64,000 nt of DNA from Methylomagnum ishizawai. GTDB taxonomy: Bacteria > Pseudomonadota > Gammaproteobacteria > Methylococcales > Methylococcaceae. The translations under genes were made by a program, and so were the position numbers. Below, in pieces: positions 35,000 to 44,156 of the stretch. Within the stretch, counting starts at the first letter, position 1. The number at the start of each line of letters is the position of its first letter. The notes beneath the pieces are model-generated. The model had not been told where the DNA came from. It did no database searches and saw only the letters and a program-made list of their open reading frames with translations. Location of the stretch: the NCBI RefSeq assembly GCF_019670005.1, contig NZ_AP019783.1, positions 1,198,501 to 1,262,500 of the forward strand, in the 5' to 3' direction.

Positions 35000-35686
35000 T
35001 CAAGGCTCGGCGCAGATCAGTTCCACGATCCGGCGCTGGCGGGCCGCGATCAACAGGGTGGAAGCCTGCTGGCTGAAATAACGGTTGTCGAGGCGTCCGT
35101 CGTCCTGGGCCAGCAGGTGGGCGGCTTTTTCCAGATAGGGCAGGGCCGGCCCGAACTCGCCTTGTTCCAGCAGGAAGGCACCGAGGTAGTAATTGGCGTC
35201 GCTGGTTTCGGGATGGCGCTCGAGCGCATCCTCGAACAAATGCCGGGCCTTGCCGTCGTCGCGGAACGAAATCAAGGGCGGGGCGCAATGGAACAGCGCC
35301 CCGAGGGTGATCTGGGCGCTGGAGTTGAGCGCGCCGGGGTCGAGGGCGATGGATTTTTCCAGGCGTTTCCTGGCTTCCTCCAGGTGGAACAGGGAATCGA
35401 GGTTGGCCGTCGTCGCCGCCAGGCTGCTCAGCAGCAGTCCTTGCAGGGCCAGGGGTTCGGCATGGCCGGGATGGTGCAGTTCGAGTTTCTCGGCGTCCGC
35501 CAGCAGCGCCTTGAAGCGTTGTTCCCGTTGTTCTCCGGGCAGTTCCGTGTATTGCGCCTCCACCCAAGCCCGGTCCAGGCGTTGGATCTCGGTTTGCAGC
35601 CTGTCCTGGGCGCAGCCGCCGGGAATGGGCGGGACGAGGCAAAGCAGCGGGGCGAGCCGCAGCAGGATGCGCTTGGAATGGGTCAT
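35000..35686 (-). CDS. TPR-containing lipoprotein
   Basis: This 228-residue protein has a lipoprotein signal (lipobox PGG-C25) and three to four tetratricopeptide-like helices (HAEPLALQGLLLSSLA, NSSAQITLGALFHCAPP, SDANYYLGAFLLEQGEFGPALPYLEKAAHLL). TPR proteins scaffold protein complexes, here probably in the periplasm. It is the last gene of a four-gene minus-strand operon (37931 to 35000) of exported proteins with gaps of 23 to 44 bases. The C-terminus CAEP has a second Cys. Its function is unknown. Confidence 0.75.
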   Translation of the reverse strand: MTHSKRILLRLAPLLCLVPPIPGGCAQDRLQTEIQRLDRAWVEAQYTELPGEQREQRFKALLADAEKLELHHPGHAEPLALQGLLLSSLAATTANLDSLFHLEEARKRLEKSIALDPGALNSSAQITLGALFHCAPPLISFRDDGKARHLFEDALERHPETSDANYYLGAFLLEQGEFGPALPYLEKAAHLLAQDDGRLDNRYFSQQASTLLIAARQRRIVELICAEP

Positions 35687-35713
35687 CTGGCGGCCTCCCC
35701 CCGGCGGCCGGGT

Positions 35714-36271
35714 TTATTTGTGGTTGAGGTGGGTCGCTTCCAGGTCCAGTTCGATCTTGGCTTGATCGAGTTCCTTGTCGATGGCCTTGTACATCGCCTC
35801 GTAGAAATCGGCCTCGTCCACGGTGTCGCGGCGGATTTCGGTGACGGTCTGGGTTTCGCCGGTGGGCAGGGGGATGGTGATGATCGGTCCCACCCCCATC
35901 TCCGCCGTTTCCTTGTTCTTGGTGACTTCGTATTGGCGTTCGACCGCGACGCAGCGCACGGTGGACGAGGCCGCCGAGGCGTAGGCGATGTTCATTTCGA
36001 CGGTCAGGCCGCCGTAGCGGTCGTCCTCGCCCTCGATCTGGTTGGATTTGAAGACCTTGATGGCGTGGTGTTCGTTGTCTTCGCTCTGCACCACGTAGTG
36101 CGCTTGCAGGGCGGTATTGCGGGCGGCCCGCAGCACCACCGGCGGGGGTGCCTCGAAGACATGGGAATAGAACTCCTTGGGTTTGAAGTTTTCCCCTTCG
36201 TAGATGTGTTTGTTCGCGCAGCCGGCGAGGAGCGCGAGGCCGATGGGGAGGAGTGCGGCGGAGGTTTTCAT
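35714..36271 (-). CDS. Lipoprotein of unknown function
   Basis: This 185-residue protein starts MKTSAALLPIGLALLAGC, a clear lipobox. The mature part looks like a mixed alpha/beta domain (ALQAHYVVQSEDNEHHAIKVFKSNQI, VRCVAVERQYEVTKNK) and ends in a charged helix. It is the third gene of the exported-protein operon, 44 bases after the 394-residue lipoprotein gene. I do not recognise a family. A longer frame upstream overlaps the neighbour and is not the real gene. Confidence 0.7.
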   Translation of the reverse strand: MKTSAALLPIGLALLAGCANKHIYEGENFKPKEFYSHVFEAPPPVVLRAARNTALQAHYVVQSEDNEHHAIKVFKSNQIEGEDDRYGGLTVEMNIAYASAASSTVRCVAVERQYEVTKNKETAEMGVGPIITIPLPTGETQTVTEIRRDTVDEADFYEAMYKAIDKELDQAKIELDLEATHLNHK

Positions 36272-36315
36272 CTGGATATCCTGGCTGGACTCGGGTTGAG
36301 GAAAGCGGTGGCCGG

Positions 36316-37500
36316 TCAATGCTTGCCGGGTTTCTTCTTGGCGCTCGAAGCGTGCTTGGCCGGTTTGGCCTTGGGTTCGGCGTCCACGGGGGCATCGTCC
36401 GGGACGCCTTCCAGGGCGGCCTCGCTGTCCATGGGCGGGGCCGCTTCTTCCTCGGGCTGGGAGGAATCCTGGTCGGTGAGGTTCATCGGCGCGGCGTCGG
36501 CGGCGTCGATGGGCTTGGATTTCGCCGCTTTGCGGGGGGCCGGTTTCTTGGGCGGGCGGCCCATGTTGCGGGGGCTGTCGATGGGGCCGGCCGCGATATC
36601 GTCGGGGGAGGCGCCCTCCGGGTTGGTGTCCTCGGTGTCCTCGGGGGCGTCGGTCCGGGGGGAGGGCGGTGGCGCGGCTTTGACCTCCGCGCGCTGGGGC
36701 GGCGGCGCTTGGTAGCGTAGGAATTCCGAGGCCAGCAATTGTTCCAGCGCGTCGTAGAAGTTCATGTAGAACTTGGGGGTCGCCAGCCCGGTGTCGGCCC
36801 ATTCCTCGGTTTTCTGGAACGGCAGGGGCATGGGGAGGTTGATGCCGGCCCCGCCGATCTGCACCCAGACCATCTGCTTTTCCACGACATTGAAGGTCGC
36901 CGCCATCACCAGCTCGGTGGTGTTTTCCGCGCGCGGGCTGAAGTTGATCGACACCTTCATATACATCACCTCGTCCTCGTCCTTGGTGGGTTGCATCCCG
37001 TTGGCGGTGATGATCCCGGAATCGAGCTCGGAATGTTCGATCTGGAAGTTCGAGTTGAGCAGCAGCCGTTTGAGGGCGTCGTAGACCACCGGCTTCTCGA
37101 ACGGCAGCAGCAGCCGCCGGTAGCACAGGGTGGAGGGGGTGGAGGAGGCGCCCTTGGTTTCCTGGTCGGGGAACTGGCATTCCGACAGCAGGGGCCGTTG
37201 GAGCTTGCCCTGGGCGTCGAATTGCAGGAGCAGCCGGTAGGCGTGGATGGCGTTGGTGCGGGGGTTGGTTTCGCGCTCGTTGAGTTCCCAGACCCCCCGC
37301 TGTCCATCCTGGCTGGTGAACATCAGCGCGGGTTTATGCCCGGAGAGTTTCTTTTCCGCTTCTTGCAGGTTCATTCCCGGCGCGATGGACGCGGCCACCG
37401 TGCTGAGCGGCGGGAGGGTCGGGCCTTTATTGGGTTGGGCTTGGCGGGTGCAGGCGGGGAGCATCGGCAATACCGCCAGGATCAGGCAAAGGCGCTTCAT
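36316..37500 (-). CDS. Large lipoprotein with a disordered Pro/Ala/Lys-rich tail
   Basis: This 394-residue protein has lipobox LPA-C16. Residues about 30-265 are folded, with two related-looking beta-rich halves (GMNLQEAEKKLSGHKPALMF and FEKPVVYDALKRLLLNSNFQI). The last 120 residues are low-complexity (PPPSPRTDAPEDTEDTNPEG, ending KHASSAKKKPGKH), which may span the periplasm or bind peptidoglycan. It is the second gene of the operon. The two halves suggest a duplication or a secretion/assembly lipoprotein, but the family is not recognised. Confidence 0.7.
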   Translation of the reverse strand: MKRLCLILAVLPMLPACTRQAQPNKGPTLPPLSTVAASIAPGMNLQEAEKKLSGHKPALMFTSQDGQRGVWELNERETNPRTNAIHAYRLLLQFDAQGKLQRPLLSECQFPDQETKGASSTPSTLCYRRLLLPFEKPVVYDALKRLLLNSNFQIEHSELDSGIITANGMQPTKDEDEVMYMKVSINFSPRAENTTELVMAATFNVVEKQMVWVQIGGAGINLPMPLPFQKTEEWADTGLATPKFYMNFYDALEQLLASEFLRYQAPPPQRAEVKAAPPPSPRTDAPEDTEDTNPEGASPDDIAAGPIDSPRNMGRPPKKPAPRKAAKSKPIDAADAAPMNLTDQDSSQPEEEAAPPMDSEAALEGVPDDAPVDAEPKAKPAKHASSAKKKPGKH

Positions 37501-37523
37501 GGGGCTGCTTTCCTTGGGTCGGC

Positions 37524-37931
37524 CTAGTCGGCGGAGCGGCGGGGTTTGGAGGCGTCGATGGGGGCCTCGGCGAGGGGCTTGGACTTGCCTTTCATATAGT
37601 CCCGGACATAGCCCATGATGAGGTCCGCCGCTTCTTCCTTTTGGCTGGCCACGGCGATGGGGATGTAGACATCGTCGCCTATCGCCTGGCAGTTCACCGA
37701 GACGGTGCTGCGCTCGCCGTAGCCGAACACGGTCCCGTTGCCGTGGTCTTCGATTTCGAGGTGCAGCTTTTCCAGGATTTCGGTGGCCTTGAGCTGGCAG
37801 TCGGTGGTGCTGGAGGCTTGCTTGTGTACGGTGGCCGTCATGAGGGCGGGCGGTCCGGCCACGGCCTGGGTTTGGAGGAGCGCCGAACTCAGCCCGATCA
37901 GGAGGAGGGGGAAACGGGTGGCTGGTTTCAT
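37524..37931 (-). CDS. Exported small protein of unknown function
   Basis: This 135-residue protein has a signal peptide (MKPATRFPLLLIGLSSALLQTQAVA-GPP). The mature domain holds two Cys (TTDCQLKATEILEKLHLEI and SVNCQAIGDDVYIPIAVASQ) that may form a disulfide. It heads the lipoprotein operon running to 35000. The start at 37931 fits the signal peptide; the longer frame upstream adds 26 unrelated residues. I do not recognise a family. Confidence 0.7.
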   Translation of the reverse strand: MKPATRFPLLLIGLSSALLQTQAVAGPPALMTATVHKQASSTTDCQLKATEILEKLHLEIEDHGNGTVFGYGERSTVSVNCQAIGDDVYIPIAVASQKEEAADLIMGYVRDYMKGKSKPLAEAPIDASKPRRSAD

Positions 37932-38642
37932 AACTGGATACCCTGGTGAATTCTCTGTGTTATTCGGGGTTATCGCCTGGGCCTGCCCGCGCTCGATACC
38001 CTGCGGCACGGACGGGGGCGCGTCCTGGCGGTGCCGGGGTGGATTCGGGGGGGGGCGGGTGCCGCGGATGCGGACGGGGCGGCGAAACCGATATGATTAT
38101 CCGTGCTTATTATTCTCGGGTTGGGTCGTGTTGACCTGCTTACGATACCATCGTGACGGGTCTCCTGCGGGGTGGTTGGGGCGGGATGTGGAGTATTGTA
38201 TCCAGGTGTACCGGGGCTTTTAGCCGCAGCGCCCGGACCTGGGGCCACGAACCCGATGTGTGCCGATGATTTATTTTTGAATCAAGGGCTTGGCATCGGT
38301 CGGATACGGTAATCCACCTTTTTGGGGCGGCTTAAAATACCATTTTTTGAATGAGTATACACGCCCATGGGCGGGCGGATGGCACAGGTGGGGAAAGGGG
38401 GCTGTGGCGGGGATGGGCTATGTCTCCATGGGGGAGGGCGTATGGAATTCCGCCTGGCGCAAATCCCCCCGCGCGGCGTTGTAGAATGCACCGCCAACGC
38501 GGCCACGGGGTTGCGCGGCGTATCGACGGATGCGCGGCACCGGGACATGGACGGGAAACCCCCGTTCCCGCCCCCGCCGGTTTCTCCCGAGCGCCCCGCC
38601 CCGTCCGTCCCCGAGACCACCGCCGGAAAATGCCACACCCCT
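37932..38642. other. Intergenic stretch of about 700 bases
   Basis: It separates the lipoprotein operon (minus) from the glycosyltransferase (plus). It holds only short or composition-driven frames. An AT-rich patch at about 38260-38350 (taatccacctttttggggcg, then taaaataccattttttgaat) is the likeliest promoter region for the plus-strand gene. I find no RNA gene or repeat array. Confidence 0.4.
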
Positions 38643-40316
38643 ATGAGCAGCGCCGAATCCACCCCACGCCGGGCCAATGTCGCCATCGTCTTCGAACCGG
38701 ATGCCTATAACATCAAGGGCGGCAAGCTTATGGGGCGGCAAGCCGCCGGCCATGGCTTCCTCCGCGCCGCCGTGGCGGGCCGCCTGCCCAACGAAGCGCT
38801 CTGGGTCTATGCCAGGGACCGCAAGCTGGCGGATATTTTCGCCTCCAGGGTCGCGGAGATCGATCCCAACACGCCCACCGGCTGGGCACCCGCCGACCGC
38901 CCGGACCTCCTGGGCCAACTCGGCACCGTCTACCGTCCCGATCCCGATATCTCCCAACTCGCCAACCTGCGCCTGCGGGTGGACCCCCGCGCTTGGTCGG
39001 CGGTCGGGGTGACGCATACCACGGCCTCGCACGGGGCGATGAATTCGATCACCGGGCTGTTGGCCGGGCCGGTGATGCCCTGGGACGCCTTGATCTGCAC
39101 TTCGCAATCGGTGGGCGCCACCGTGCGGACCTTGCTGGAGGCCCAGGCGGACTATCTGCGGTGGCGGTTGGGGGCGCAGCGCTTCACCCTGCCACAATTG
39201 CCGGTGATCCCGCTCGGGGTGCATTGCAACGACTTCGCCCAAACCCCGGAAGCCCGCCAGGCCGCCCGCGCCGCCTTGGGCATCGCCGAGGACGAGGTGG
39301 TGGCGCTGTTCTTGGGGCGGCTCAGCTTCCACGCCAAAACCCATCCCCACGCCATGTACCGGGGCATGGAAACCGCCGCCCGGCAAAGCGGCCGCAAAGC
39401 CGTGCTATTGCATTGCGGTTGGTTTTCCAATCCCAATATCGAGGAAGTCTTCAAGGGCGCGGCGGCGGAATTCGCGCCCACGGTGCGCCCGCTGTGGACC
39501 GATGGCCGCGACGCCACGGCCCGCCAGCAAGCCTGGGCGGCGGCGGATTTGTTCCTATCGCTGGTGGACAATATCCAGGAGACCTTCGGTCTGACGCCGG
39601 TCGAGGCGATGGCGGCGGGTTTGCCGGCGGTGGTCACGGATTGGGATGGCTATAGGGAAACGGTGCGCGACGGGGTCGATGGTTTCCGTATCGCGACCTG
39701 GATGCCGCCCGCGCCCTTGGGCGAGCCGTATGCCTTGCGCCACGAGGCGGGGGTGTACGATTACGATTTCTACCTGGGGGCGGTCTGCCAGCACGTCGCG
39801 GTCGATCACCGGCAATTGGCCGAGCGCCTGACCGCGTTGCTGGCGGACCCCGGTTTGCGCCATCGCCTGGGCGGGGCGGGACGCCTGCGGGCCCGCACCG
39901 AATTCGATTGGTCGGTGGTCTATGCCCGCTACCGTGCGCTATGGGACCATCTGGCCGATATCCGCGCCCATGGCCCGGAATTCCCGGCCTATCCCCTGTC
40001 CGGCGGCGTGCCGCAACGCATGGACCCCTGCCGGGCTTTCGCCAGCTATCCCAGCCATATATTGACACCGCACACCGTGGTGTCGCGCCTGCCCGCCGCC
40101 GCCGACTGGCCGGTTTTGCGCCGACATCCCTTGTTCGTCTATGCCGAAGCCTTCCTGCCCAGCCCGGAACTGGCCGAAACCCTGCTCGCCCCGCTCGCCG
40201 AAGGTGCGCCGCTGACCGTGGAGCGGCTGGCCCAGCGGGCCGGTATCCCGACCGATGCCGCCTTGGCCGCTTGTGCCCATCTGGCCAAGGCCGGTTGCGT
40301 GGCGCTGCGGGTATAG
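38643..40316 (+). CDS. Glycosyltransferase, GT4-like
   Basis: This 557-residue GT-B fold enzyme has an N-terminal acceptor domain (IVFEPDAYNIKGGKLMGRQA), then VIPLGVHCNDF and FLGRLSFHAKTHP. The nucleotide-sugar site is SLVDNIQETFGLTPVEAMAAGLPAVVTDWDGYRETV, with the E-x7-E pattern of retaining GT4 enzymes. About 100 extra C-terminal residues look like a winged-helix or accessory domain (LAETLLAPLAEGAPLTVERL). The start at 38643 (MSSAES) precedes the first beta strand; longer frames upstream have poor composition. Substrate unknown. No other glycan gene is adjacent. Confidence 0.85.
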   Translation: MSSAESTPRRANVAIVFEPDAYNIKGGKLMGRQAAGHGFLRAAVAGRLPNEALWVYARDRKLADIFASRVAEIDPNTPTGWAPADRPDLLGQLGTVYRPDPDISQLANLRLRVDPRAWSAVGVTHTTASHGAMNSITGLLAGPVMPWDALICTSQSVGATVRTLLEAQADYLRWRLGAQRFTLPQLPVIPLGVHCNDFAQTPEARQAARAALGIAEDEVVALFLGRLSFHAKTHPHAMYRGMETAARQSGRKAVLLHCGWFSNPNIEEVFKGAAAEFAPTVRPLWTDGRDATARQQAWAAADLFLSLVDNIQETFGLTPVEAMAAGLPAVVTDWDGYRETVRDGVDGFRIATWMPPAPLGEPYALRHEAGVYDYDFYLGAVCQHVAVDHRQLAERLTALLADPGLRHRLGGAGRLRARTEFDWSVVYARYRALWDHLADIRAHGPEFPAYPLSGGVPQRMDPCRAFASYPSHILTPHTVVSRLPAAADWPVLRRHPLFVYAEAFLPSPELAETLLAPLAEGAPLTVERLAQRAGIPTDAALAACAHLAKAGCVALRV

Positions 40317-40341
40317 CGTCCGCCCGCCGGAGGGTGGCCGC

Positions 40342-40983
40342 CTATTTGCTCATCCGCTGGGCGCAGAACGCCTGATGCTCGGCGATGGCCTGGGTCTGGT
40401 CGTGTTTCTTGCCGAATTTCCGCTGGGCGATATCCAAGGCCCGCGCATACAGCGGCAGGGCGATATCGTGCTGGCCCTTGGCATGGTAGGCACCGGCCAG
40501 GTTGTCCAGGCTCATCGCGACATTGGGATGGTCCTTGCCGAGGCTGGATTCGGTGATCTCGAACGCCCGTTTGTATAAGGGCAGGGAGTTGTCGTGGCGG
40601 CCCTGCGAGCGGTAGACATCGGCCACGTTGTTGAGGCAATCCACGATGTTCATATGGTCCTGGCCGTATTTGCGTTCCTGGATCGCCAGCGCCCTTTGGT
40701 AATAATCCATGGCCTTGTCGTGCTGCTTCTTGGCGGCGTGGATATCACCGATGCTGTTCAGGGTATCGACCAGCTTGAAATGGGATTTGCCGAATCTCTT
40801 TTCGAGGCGGGCCAGGGTTTTCAGGTGCAGGGGCAGGGCTTGGTCGAACCGGCCCTGTTTGTGGAGGAAGGAGGCCAACAGCCGGGAGACGTGGAAGACC
40901 AGGGGTTTGTAGAACAGCATCAATCCGATGGGCACCACCAGCAACAGGACGGCGCTCAACAACAGCAGGGTGATATTACTCAT
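40342..40983 (-). CDS. Membrane-anchored TPR (kinesin-light-chain-type) protein
   Basis: This 213-residue protein has one N-terminal helix (about 4-25) and four TPR_10-type repeats of about 42 residues: GRFDQALPLHLKTLARLEKRFGK, KQHDKAMDYYQRALAIQERKYGQ, GRHDNSLPLYKRAFEITESSLGK, and GQHDIALPLYARALDIAQRKFGK (each quoted in part by family consensus). It is likely a scaffold on the inner membrane. The stop converges on the glycosyltransferase end. No partner is obvious. Confidence 0.82.
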   Translation of the reverse strand: MSNITLLLLSAVLLLVVPIGLMLFYKPLVFHVSRLLASFLHKQGRFDQALPLHLKTLARLEKRFGKSHFKLVDTLNSIGDIHAAKKQHDKAMDYYQRALAIQERKYGQDHMNIVDCLNNVADVYRSQGRHDNSLPLYKRAFEITESSLGKDHPNVAMSLDNLAGAYHAKGQHDIALPLYARALDIAQRKFGKKHDQTQAIAEHQAFCAQRMSK

Positions 40984-41022
40984 GGGGTAGGCCTATGGGT
41001 ATTTTGGGGGGATGGGGTGGCA

Positions 41023-42135
41023 TCACGCTTTGAGGAAGGTCAGCCGGATATCCTGCCCGACCTGCCGGGTATCGGCCAGCCGCAATTCATGACGGTCGGC
41101 CATGCGGGATAGCCCCGGCAGATGGAACAGGCCGCGGGCTTGGTCGCCCAGGACCACCGGGGCCAGATAGACGATCCACTCGTCCACCAGTCCGGCCCGC
41201 AACAGGGCGCCGTTCAGGGTGGGGCCGGACTCGACCAAGACCTCGTTGCAACCGGCCCGGCCCAGCCATTCGACCACCGCCGTTAAGTCTATCCGGTCTT
41301 CCGCGTCCGTGGGCAGGACGGCCATCTCCAGCGTGGCGGGGATATCCTGCCGCGCCGCGCGGCCCGCCGCCGTGGTCAGGACCACGGTGCGGACCCGGCC
41401 ATCGGCGAGCCGGGCCGTGGAAGGCAGGCGCAGGCGGGAATCCAGCACGATGCGGATGGGCTGGACGATTGCGCCCGCATCTTCGCCGAGCCGGGCCGTG
41501 AGTTCGGGGTCGTCGGCCAGGGCGGTGCCGATGCCGGTGACGATGGCCGAACTCCGCGCCCGCAGCCGATGCACATCGCGGCGGGCATCGGCTCCGGTGA
41601 TCCACCGGCTTTCGCCCGAGGCCATCGCGGTGCGGCCATCCAGGCTCATCGCCAGCTTGCTGCGGAGCCAAGGGCGTCCGGTGGCCATGCGCTGGCAGAA
41701 ACCCCGGTTCAGGTTCAAGGCGTCGCCCGCCAACAGGCCGCAATGGGTGTCGATGCCCGCCGCGGCCAAGCGGGCCATGCCCGCGCCCGCCACCTTGGGA
41801 TTGGGGTCTTCCAGCGCGGCCACCACCCGCGTTACCCCGGCGGCGATCAGGGCTTCGGTGCAGGGGGGCGTCCTGCCGTGGTGGCAACAGGGTTCCAGGC
41901 TGACATAGGCGGTCGCGCCCCGCGCTTCGGTCCCGGCCACGGCCACGGCTTCGATTTCGGCGTGCGGACCCCCGGCCTTGCGGTGCCAGCCTTCGCCGAC
42001 GATGCGGCCCGCCTTCACCAGGACGCAGCCCACCCTGGGGTTGGGATCGGTGGTATAGAGGCCGCGTTCGGCGAGGCGGAGGGCGCGGGCCATGTAGTCC
42101 GCGTCGGCGCGGGAGCAAGGGATGTGGGCATTCAT
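41023..42135 (-). CDS. ribD: Bifunctional pyrimidine deaminase / reductase of riboflavin synthesis
   Basis: It deaminates and reduces the GTP-derived pyrimidine in the second and third steps of riboflavin synthesis. The 370 residues have a cytidine-deaminase-type N-terminal domain (zinc His/Glu in GGPHAEIEAV; Cys pair in LEPCCHHGRTPPCTEALI) and a reductase C-terminal domain (SLDGRTAMASGESRWITG, VLVESGPTLNGALL). It follows nrdR by eight bases in the glyA-nrdR-ribD operon, an order conserved in Proteobacteria. Confidence 0.96.
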   Translation of the reverse strand: MNAHIPCSRADADYMARALRLAERGLYTTDPNPRVGCVLVKAGRIVGEGWHRKAGGPHAEIEAVAVAGTEARGATAYVSLEPCCHHGRTPPCTEALIAAGVTRVVAALEDPNPKVAGAGMARLAAAGIDTHCGLLAGDALNLNRGFCQRMATGRPWLRSKLAMSLDGRTAMASGESRWITGADARRDVHRLRARSSAIVTGIGTALADDPELTARLGEDAGAIVQPIRIVLDSRLRLPSTARLADGRVRTVVLTTAAGRAARQDIPATLEMAVLPTDAEDRIDLTAVVEWLGRAGCNEVLVESGPTLNGALLRAGLVDEWIVYLAPVVLGDQARGLFHLPGLSRMADRHELRLADTRQVGQDIRLTFLKA

Positions 42136-42143
42136 CGGGGGTT

Positions 42144-42641
42144 TCAGGAAGCGGCGGGGGGATCGGAGGGATGGGCCGCGCCGCCGTCTTGGGGGTTTTC
42201 CAACTGGTCGATGACTTCGCGGAAGGCGTTCACGTCCTGGAAGCTACGGTAGACCGAGGCGAAGCGCACATAGGCCACATGGTCGAGTTCGCCCAGTTCG
42301 CGCATCACGTTTTCGCCGATCAGCCGGGAGGGGATTTCGCGCTCGCCGCGGGCCAGCAGTTGCTTCTTGATGCGGTTGATGGCGGCTTCGATGCGGTCGC
42401 TGCCGACGGGGCGTTTCTCCAAGGCCCGGAGCATCCCGGCGCGGAGCTTTTCTTCCCGGAACGGCTCGCGGCTACCATTGCTCTTGACGATGCGCGGCAG
42501 GTTGAGTTCGGCGGCTTCGTAGGTGGTGAAGCGCTCCTTGCATTCGACGCATTCGCGCCGCCGGCGGACTTGGTCGCCTTCCTGGGACAGCCGGGAGTCG
42601 ATGACGCGGGTATCGTGGGCTCCGCAAAAGGGACAGCGCAT
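42144..42641 (-). CDS. nrdR: Transcriptional repressor NrdR
   Basis: This 165-residue repressor of ribonucleotide reductase genes senses (d)ATP. The N-terminal zinc ribbon is [13 protein letters not shown]...[11 protein letters not shown] and the ATP-cone follows ([26 protein letters not shown]). It lies 63 bases after glyA and eight before ribD. The last 15 residues ([16 protein letters not shown]) are a nonconserved tail. Confidence 0.97.
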   Translation of the reverse strand: MRCPFCGAHDTRVIDSRLSQEGDQVRRRRECVECKERFTTYEAAELNLPRIVKSNGSREPFREEKLRAGMLRALEKRPVGSDRIEAAINRIKKQLLARGEREIPSRLIGENVMRELGELDHVAYVRFASVYRSFQDVNAFREVIDQLENPQDGGAAHPSDPPAAS

Positions 42642-42704
42642 ATCGGGTTGGCCTCGCGCACGGGGCCGGGGGCGGCGCGGGCCGCCCGCCGGATGCCCGC
42701 CTGG

Positions 42705-43961
42705 TTAATCGGCATAGACCGGATAGCGGCGGCAAATCTCGCTGACGTTGTCCCGGACCCTGGCGATGACCGCCTCGTTCTCCAGGTCGTCCAGCACATC
42801 GCACATCCAATCGGCCAGGGTTTCGCAATCCTGCACGTTGAAGCCGCGGGTGGTCACCGCCGGGGTGCCGACCCGGATGCCGCTGGTGACGAAGGGCGAT
42901 TGCGGATCGTTGGGCACGGCGTTCTTGTTGACCGTGATATGGGCGCGGCCCAGGGCGGCGTCGGCGGCCTTGCCGGTGATGCCCTTGGCGATCAGGTCCA
43001 CCAGCATCAGGTGGTTGTCGGTGCCGCCGGAGACGATTTGGAGGCCCCGGTCCACGAAGCGCTGGGCCATGGCCTTGGCGTTGTCCACCACGCGCTGTTG
43101 GTATTCCTTGAACTCGGGTTGCAGGGCTTCCTTCAGCGCCACGGCCTTGGCGGCGATGACGTGCATCAAGGGACCGCCCTGGATGCCGGGGAACACCAGC
43201 GAATTCAGCTTCTTCTCGATCTCCTCGTTGGCCTTGGCCAGGATCAGGCCGCCGCGCGGGCCGCGCAGGGTCTTGTGGGTGGTGGTGGTGGTGACATCGG
43301 CGATCTGCACCGGGCTGGGGTAATGGCCGGTGGCGACCAGGCCCGCGACATGGGCCATGTCCACCAGGAGGAAAGCGCCCACCGAATCGGCGATCTCGCG
43401 GAAGCGCTGCCAATCGACCACGCGGCTATAGGCGGAGAAACCGGCCACGATCATCTTGGGCTGATGCTCCTGGGCGAGGGCCGCGACTTGCTCGTAATCG
43501 ATATAGCCGGTGCTGGTGTCGAGGCCGTATTGGAAGGCGTTGTAGATTTTGCCGGAGAAATTGACCTTGGCCCCGTGGGTCAGGTGGCCGCCGTGGGCGA
43601 GGCTCATGCCCAGCACGGTGTCGCCGGGGTTGAGCAGGGCCATGTAGACGGCGGCGTTGGCCTGGGAACCGGAATGCGGCTGGACGTTGGCGAAGTCGGC
43701 CCCGAACAATTGCTTGGCGCGGTCGATGGCGAGGCTTTCGACCACATCGACGTATTCGCAGCCGCCGTAATAGCGCTTGGCGGGATAGCCTTCGGCGTAT
43801 TTGTTGGTCAGCACCGTACCCTGGGCCTGGAGGACGCGGGGGCTGGCGTAGTTTTCAGAGGCGATGAGTTCGATGTGGTGTTCCTGGCGGTCCACTTCGT
43901 TCTGGATGGCCGACCACAGTTCGTCGTCGAAACCGGCGATTTCCATACCTTTGCTAAACAT
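42705..43961 (-). CDS. glyA: Serine hydroxymethyltransferase
   Basis: This PLP enzyme interconverts serine and glycine with transfer of a one-carbon unit to tetrahydrofolate. The 418 residues match the family. [32 protein letters not shown] is near the start and the PLP lysine lies in [15 protein letters not shown]. In serine-cycle or RuMP methylotrophs it also links to one-carbon assimilation, but nothing here is specific. It heads the glyA-nrdR-ribD operon. I see no glycine or tetrahydrofolate riboswitch in the 190-base leader. Confidence 0.97.
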   Translation of the reverse strand: MFSKGMEIAGFDDELWSAIQNEVDRQEHHIELIASENYASPRVLQAQGTVLTNKYAEGYPAKRYYGGCEYVDVVESLAIDRAKQLFGADFANVQPHSGSQANAAVYMALLNPGDTVLGMSLAHGGHLTHGAKVNFSGKIYNAFQYGLDTSTGYIDYEQVAALAQEHQPKMIVAGFSAYSRVVDWQRFREIADSVGAFLLVDMAHVAGLVATGHYPSPVQIADVTTTTTHKTLRGPRGGLILAKANEEIEKKLNSLVFPGIQGGPLMHVIAAKAVALKEALQPEFKEYQQRVVDNAKAMAQRFVDRGLQIVSGGTDNHLMLVDLIAKGITGKAADAALGRAHITVNKNAVPNDPQSPFVTSGIRVGTPAVTTRGFNVQDCETLADWMCDVLDDLENEAVIARVRDNVSEICRRYPVYAD

Positions 43962-44156
43962 GATTTCTGACCTTCGCGGGGGTGGAGAAGAAGGGGCGGG
44001 ACCGGCATCGGGTGTGCGTGGGCGGGCCGCGTGAGGGGGTGTTTATAGCAGAAATGGCGGGGCGTGGCACGGGGCCGGGGCGGTGCCGGAGTGTTCGCGG
44101 GCGGGGGCGTTGGGGAATCCGGGCGGCGGGCGGGATGCCCGGATTCTGGGGGGATG

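Noticed and set aside
43962-44156. A glycine or tetrahydrofolate riboswitch in front of glyA
   Set aside because: The leader is GC-rich and I could not find the conserved cores of either class.
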